Shown here piece after piece: positions 58,823 to 64,000 of a stretch of 64,000 nucleotides of DNA. Source of the DNA: Bolinopsis microptera. Lineage: Eukaryota; Ctenophora; Tentaculata; Lobata; Bolinopsidae. The position numbers were made by a program, and so were the translations under genes. The stretch is taken from NCBI RefSeq assembly GCF_026151205.1, contig NC_087080.1:4629096-4693095 (forward strand). The letters run 5' to 3'. Below the pieces are notes generated by a model, which was given only the letters and a program-made list of their open reading frames with translations, was not told the DNA's origin and made no database searches. Positions within the stretch are counted from its first letter, which is position 1, and each line of letters begins with the position of its first letter.

Positions 58823-61800
58823 TCACGTGACCTCGGGTATACTTGGGAATGGGAAGGAGGGACTATTCACATCTTTATCATAACCAAACAGAATAAAGTC
58901 TCTCTTATAAAACTGATACAGAGCGTCAATGTCAGACTGGGAGAGGGAATTAAACAGTTCCTTGGTTACTTCTGTTGTTGATTTGTATTGTCCGGAGGGG
59001 GAGACTTTGTCTGCTTTTACTACCTCGTCTCCAACACCAAGCTGAAGGAAAACAGATTTTACAAACACTTTTTAGGATATCAAAGATCTGGTATTCATTA
59101 GATTTTTTAAATCTACATTTTATCGCTGTTAAAATCACGCAGGCTGGGTAAACATTGTCAATTATTCATGAAAATCTGAGAAGTGTTGAACGTGCGGGGA
59201 ATTTAAAAATTTTAAAAAATTCACAACACTCCCTAAATTAAAATCCTCACTAATACCCAGAGTTGGAGGTCTCACCTGATCTAGAATATAGTTGGTATCA
59301 TCATTCAGATACTCAAAGAATCCCACGTGGTTATATCTGACCGCACAAGGTTGACATATCTCCGACTGTGGCATCCAGTGTCTGTCTACTATGCCGCTCT
59401 TTACACCACCCACAAACTCTTGGAATGTTACCAGGTTACCAGCTGGGTTCTTCAGGAACTTAGTTTCGGCTCCTTTACCCCGCAGTAGCTTTATGATGGG
59501 TATACCATAGTTCTTGTAGAAATATTTGTTTATTCTACCATCAACCATCAGCAGTTTGTTTCTCCAGGCCGATACCATGCGAGTGAAAGGGTGCCGGAAC
59601 ATTACGAACTTGTAGTAGTCTCTGTAAGGAGGGTATAGGATATTGCCGTCAACTTTAGTTAGCGCCTGTATCCGCGGGTCGTTGTGGACGTTCTTTAGAG
59701 CGTTAACTTGCGCTCTTGTCATTTTGTCACGTGATTTCTTATCCATACTCAGAACTATCATAGTTCTCTTCCAGTTTGTAGAGGCCACCTGCGGTTACAG
59801 TAGATTATATAACTGTTAACATGAACTGAACTTTGTATCAATACTTACTTCCTACTGGATAAAAGATACTGCTCACTATAATACGTTATTAACATAGTTA
59901 TTCTGGGCTAAATGTTTCAGCACGGCAGTAGTGATTCCTGGGTCGAAGTAAAAATAATCAATTCACTGAGGTGTCATCGGACCAGTACTCTGAAAAACAT
60001 GCATCATACACGGGGTATACCATCCTCTCATTCATATCTCGTAAAACAAGAACAGATCTTTCCCGACTTTATAAGAGTTTGATAAGTCAAACCCCAAAAC
60101 AGTGAGTAACTGGTCGGGGGCAGGCCGCATGGAGCAAAGTATTAAAATTATTGGCTCATGACATGTAATGGAAGTCACTGGATCAAATAAAACAATTTGG
60201 CGCGTGGCCTGGCAGGGCATAAATTAAAAGTGCAGCCAGAAAAACGTGCGATTTGCGCGGCGTTGGTCCTTAAAAATGTCTATCGCGCGTTACATAAACG
60301 TACATATAATGGGTCTGTCAGTTCGGGTATTGGGCAAGTTTACGCATTACTTCATGGGTGAGTGACGTTAAGTTATAATCAAGAGGGGAGGATATAATGT
60401 GATATAATGTACAAGGTGGGGCGAAATAATGACAGAAAGAACAATACTGATTGTAAAGCTGCGACACTTTATTAATTATAAGGTGCATCAAACCGAGTGC
60501 AGGCTGCAGTCTGCATGTATGATTTACCGTGTAATGTATATGTAGATAGAATGTAGATAGAATGTGGATAGAATGTAGATAGAATGTAGAAAGAATGTAG
60601 ATATAATGTAGAAAGAATGTAGATAGAATGTAGATAGAATGTAGATAGAATGTAGATAGAATGTAGATAGAATGTAGATAGAATGTAGATAGAATGTAGA
60701 TAGAATGTAGATAAAATGTAGATAGAATGTAGATAGAATTTAGATATAATGTAGATATAATGTAGATAGAATGTAGATAGAATGTAGATAGAATGTAGAT
60801 ACAATGTAGAAAGAATGTAGATAGAATGTAGATAGAATGTAGATAGAATGTAGATAGAATGTAGATAGAATGTAGATAGAATGTAGATAGAATGTAGATA
60901 GAATGTAGATAGAATGTAGATAAAATGTAGATAGAATGTAGATAGAATTTAGATATAATGTAGATATAATGTAGATAGAATGTAGATAGAATGTAGATAG
61001 AATGTAGATAGAATGTAGATAGAATGTAGATAGAATGTAGATAGAATGTAGATAGAATGTAGATAGAATGTAGATAGAATGTAGATACCTTACTCGGGAT
61101 TATTACGACGGGTTTATTAACGACCGGTTAAAATATGGTTCGGGAAAAATATGGCGAAATTGCTCAAAACCCACCACATTTTCCCGGTCGCCATTTTACC
61201 GGTGTCCAACCTTTCAATTTTAGATTCAAAAATTTTGTCTCAGATGTAAATTTCCTTATTAGAGATAAGCAAGTTTAGAAATTTTCGCATTGCTAAAACT
61301 TGTGAAACAAGTCGAATTATCAATAATTGTTGAAAGTAGACAGAAATAATGACTCGTGGTTAATCAAACTAGATGGAAAATAATTTTTAACATTTGAAGC
61401 GTAACAACCAGATCGATATTAAGATAAAGGGAGAGCTGTTTAGTCTTCCAATAAGTTGTAATCATCTTCGTTATCTTCATCTGGATCATCCCTTTCATCA
61501 GTTTTAATTAATTCAAGTTTTAATTTAACTGTTACTTTTACTTTGAGTCCTATTTCATTATGTAGAGATAGTCAATACCTAAGAAATTAAAAATTGGCCT
61601 ATTTAAATCAAATTTGACAATAAGGATATATGACAAGAATTGGGCAAAAAGGTGAATTTATTGCAATTTTAGCCAAATGAAGTCGAAAAACCTACAACAA
61701 GTGTCCCAATAGTCTTCTTTAGTGAATATAAGACAAAGATTAAAATATGAGCACCCATACCCCTTGGGAACCCTAAAACCTGAGTAGGCGGGTTTATTAA

Positions 61801-62070
61801 CGACCGGTGAAAATGTGGTTCGGGAAAAATATGGCGAAATTACCCTAAACCCACCACTTTATCCCGGTCATAATAATCCCGAGTAAGGTAGAATGTAGAT
61901 AGAATGTAGATATGACAACAATAGTTCCAACACTTACCTTTGGAATAGAGCAGTAAAGGAACTTGTAGTTAGAATCGAACTTAGTGAAATAGTTCAGAGC
62001 AATACCTTGTATATTCTCCCCGTACTTTGACATTGGGATGGTTTCTATCTTCTCACACGCCTTGAAGAAA
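58823..62070 (-). CDS. Carbohydrate sulfotransferase, HNK-1/CHST8-14 type, 5' end not found
   Basis: Three exons join in phase on the minus strand: 62070-61938, 59788-59276 and 59041-58823, giving 287 C-terminal residues ending PSIPEVT. The 5' PAPS-binding motif is split by an intron: FLYCSIPK | VASTNWKR. The 3' phosphate-binding motif FRHPFTRMVSAWRNK and the downstream CQPCAVRYNHVGFFEYLNDD follow in the family order, and the C-terminus (LYQFYKRDFILFGYD) is typical. The family are Golgi type II membrane enzymes that transfer sulfate from PAPS to GalNAc, glucuronate or chondroitin-type glycans; the acceptor cannot be predicted. The N-terminal anchor and stem are missing: the 62070 exon starts in phase 2 and no upstream exon was recognised before the window edge. 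Confidence 0.88.
60540..61087. repeat. 11-bp satellite (GTAGATAGAAT)n in a sulfotransferase intron
   Basis: About 50 tandem copies. A variant block (GATAAAATG, then TTTAGATATAATG twice) recurs about 209 bp apart (near 60711 and 60920), showing a higher-order unit of 19 repeats. A few units reappear after the inserted MITE, at about 61889-61913. Confidence 0.95.
61088..61888. mobile_element. 801-bp MITE with TA target-site duplication inserted in the 11-bp satellite
   Basis: The ends CCTTACTCGGGATTATTA are inverted and flanked by TA on both sides (61086-61087, 61889-61890), and satellite units lie on each side. Near each end, segments of about 80 bp (61109-61190, 61789-61871) are direct repeats that include ATTAACGACCGGT and GGGAAAAATATGGCG. 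TA duplication suggests mobilisation by a Tc1/mariner-type transposase. Confidence 0.87.
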
Positions 62071-62911
62071 CTAGTGGTTAGCCATTAACTGAATTTATTT
62101 AATACAGATAGAAATTAGTATAACACAAGTTATATTGCGACAATAGAACAAGGTATCTTGTTATTGAACATTACAATATTTAACCACTGAGAAATCAGCA
62201 CCCCTCTAATAAATCTGTTACTGTCAGTTTCTATTAATATTCTGAAAGAAACACGTGTGTGTTCAGTGCTAACAGTGTAGTACTAGATTCAGAGCTGAAC
62301 TATAACACATATGTGAGAACTTCTCTTGGAGTTACAGCGTATAGCAGTGTAGTACTGTGTAACCATATGTGTAACCATATGTGTAACCAGATGTGTAACC
62401 AGATGTGTAACCAGATGTGTAACCAGATGTGTAACCAGATGTATAACCAGATGTGTAACCAGATGTGATCATGGCCCCGGCAAGGGGTGCACAGTCGACT
62501 GGAGCGGAGGAACGGAGATAGAATTTAGTGATCCAGATATGTTTTTATAAATTTGTATTACTATCCGATATAAAGTTACAGTTTCAGTTATGACAGTTCA
62601 CGTCTTCACGATAGTGGACTTATAATTTAATTTTAATATAATTATTATAATTTAATTTTAATCCATGTAAAAATCCTGTGTAAAAATCCTGTGTAAAAAT
62701 CCCGTGTAGTCCGGCTTTGATGTCCTAGGTCACTGCACTAGCAGATGTTACAGTTTTTATAGAGTAATGTATTTAACTAACATATGGAAAACTAATCAGT
62801 ACTTCATACTAAGAGAAACTACCTACAATATACTAAGAAGGTAATCTAATGTGCTACGATTCAGAGTACCTAGAGGTTTCGTAATGTTACAACAGCTGCT
62901 GTTACCCTATA
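62071..62911 (+). other. Coding-like fragments and 12-bp repeat
   Basis: Plus-strand 62259-62349 is open and coding-like (for example LDSELNYNTYVRTSLGVTAY) and runs into a 12-bp TGTAACCAGATG repeat (about 62350-62466). Just after it, another frame encodes GKGCTVDWSGGTEIEFSD and ends at TAA near 62550. These could be exons of one plus-strand gene, but no splice model joins them and no family is recognised. Confidence 0.3.
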
Positions 62912-62924
62912 TTGCAGTGGTGGG

Positions 62925-63114
62925 GTGGGTGGGTGGTGTGGCGGAGTGCGGTGGGGTGGGGTGTGGTGGGGTGGGGTGGGGTGTGGTGGGGTGTGGTGGG
63001 GTGGGGTGTGGTGGGGTGGGTGGGTGGTGTGGTGGGGTGTGGTGGGGTGGGTGGTGGGGTGTGGTGGGGTGGGGTGTGGTGGGGTGGGGTGGGGTGGGGT
63101 GGGGTGGGGTGGGT
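62925..63114. repeat. G-rich GGTGGGGTGT minisatellite
   Basis: About 190 bp of GGTGGGG/GTGTGGTGGGG units on the plus strand, with many runs of four G. The Gly/Trp/Val frames across it are artefacts. Capable in principle of forming G-quadruplexes. Confidence 0.95.
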
Positions 63115-63300
63115 GGACTTATTGCTGAGTATTATCAGTTATTGTTAACAGATTTATTAATTTTATTAAAGACTAAAGATATCACTTCTCATTTTAATAG
63201 TTATTAGATTACAGGTCTATATCATGATAATATAATAGTACTTAATAATCAGATTTATATATAGTACTTAATAATGAGATTTGATCGTAATCTTCTTACA

Positions 63301-63516
63301 GCGTTCGATGTCTGTATGAAGGTAAAATGCCGGTAGAGGCCCTCTGCCAGAGGGTCCGCAGTAGTCCCATTACCTTAGTACCTATTGCTGTACAACTACT
63401 ACTATATAGTACTTTAATTTCTGAATATCAAACATTTCTAAGTTTCTATACTGTGCCTCACTATTATACCGGGTACCTCAATCTACCGGGCCTCTTCTTT
63501 ACCCCAAAATTTTAGT
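63301..63516 (+). CDS. Possible terminal exon or relic related to 36.9 kb
   Basis: A good acceptor (ATCTTCTTACAG) precedes GTTCGATGTCTGTATGAAG. One frame stays open to a stop at 63513-63515 and includes GKMPVEALCQRVRSS. A donor-like GTAAAA inside could instead make a 20-nt micro-exon. The same acceptor and first 20 nt occur on the minus strand at 36.9 kb. Not assigned to any gene. Confidence 0.3.
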
Positions 63517-64000
63517 TAATTAGCTCGTTTTGTGCAATAAATGTTATTATATTATAGCTTATATCGCATTTGGTGTTAATTTGAGTCCATATCGAGCTGT
63601 ATTCCATCACAATACGACACAATATAATGGGCATATTGGGCCCTAATGTATATGACTACTACTACTACTAATGTATATGATACGCTTGACAAGTTATTTT
63701 AAAGGCTATAGATACTGAGGATTGGAATCACGTGTGGTGGGGTGTGAACCCCTCCTTTTCTAAACCGTGAACTTTCCCCGAGAGGCCGGGTCCTGGTATA
63801 TATATATACTGTACTGTACTGAGACACTTTAATACTAAAACACACGCAGTTGATAAAAGGGTATCTTTAAAAGTTTTTACAGTTTAATGTTTAACAACTA
63901 GAGTTGTACTACTGTTATAGTACTAGAGTTCTAGGTACCTGTGTGTAGCTGCTTACTGGATAATTACAAATATATATGACATAGTATTGTACTACACTGA
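63517..64000. other. AT-rich end of window, nothing recognised
   Basis: Short CTA and TATA microsatellites only; no coding or structured element is supported. Confidence 0.5.

Overview
This is a metazoan nuclear window: AT-rich, intron-rich, GT-AG splicing, extracellular mosaic proteins (metalloproteinase, CUB, SRCR, EGF, sushi), a GPI-type C-terminus, and abundant minisatellites, foldback/MITE elements and retroelement remains. There are no operons, CRISPR arrays or bacterial signals. The sequence alone suggests an invertebrate animal, possibly non-bilaterian, but the phylum cannot be fixed from it. Gene models were built by hand from splice sites, reading phase and family motifs.

Layout. 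1-1400: foldback element and octamer repeat. 1418-9109 (+): a 13-exon cytochrome b561 family gene with an unusually long Pro/Arg/Ser-rich tail; one intron holds about 27 tandem copies of a perfect RFX X-box-like palindrome. 10710-19199 (-): a 14-exon secreted matrix metalloproteinase with three CUB domains, an SRCR domain, a PAN/apple-like segment, two Cys-rich modules resembling the PCSK9 V domain, and a C-terminal lectin-like domain. 20544-21461 (-): an intronless SDR of the SDR16C/17beta-HSD11 type. 22-39 kb: gene-poor, with repeats, a decayed LINE fragment and a few orphan exons (24.66 kb +, 31.4 kb +, 36.1-36.8 kb -). 39.4-47.5 kb: an element with 10-bp target-site duplications, then a Penelope-like reverse transcriptase pseudogene split by a 3.4-kb foldback element. 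49.7-51.25 kb: a 29-bp satellite with higher-order structure. 51610-53346 (+): a small secreted six-cysteine protein. 55228-58097 (+): a sushi/EGF protein with an acidic stretch and probable GPI anchor. 58823-62070 (-): the 3' part of an HNK-1-type carbohydrate sulfotransferase, with a satellite and a TA-flanked MITE in one intron. 62.2-63.5 kb: low-confidence coding-like pieces and a G-rich array.

The genes do not form one pathway, but four act at the cell surface or in the extracellular matrix. The most unusual features are the metalloproteinase architecture, the tailed cytochrome b561, and minisatellites that abut splice sites in at least five introns, including one whose repeat unit itself looks like a branch point plus 3' splice site.
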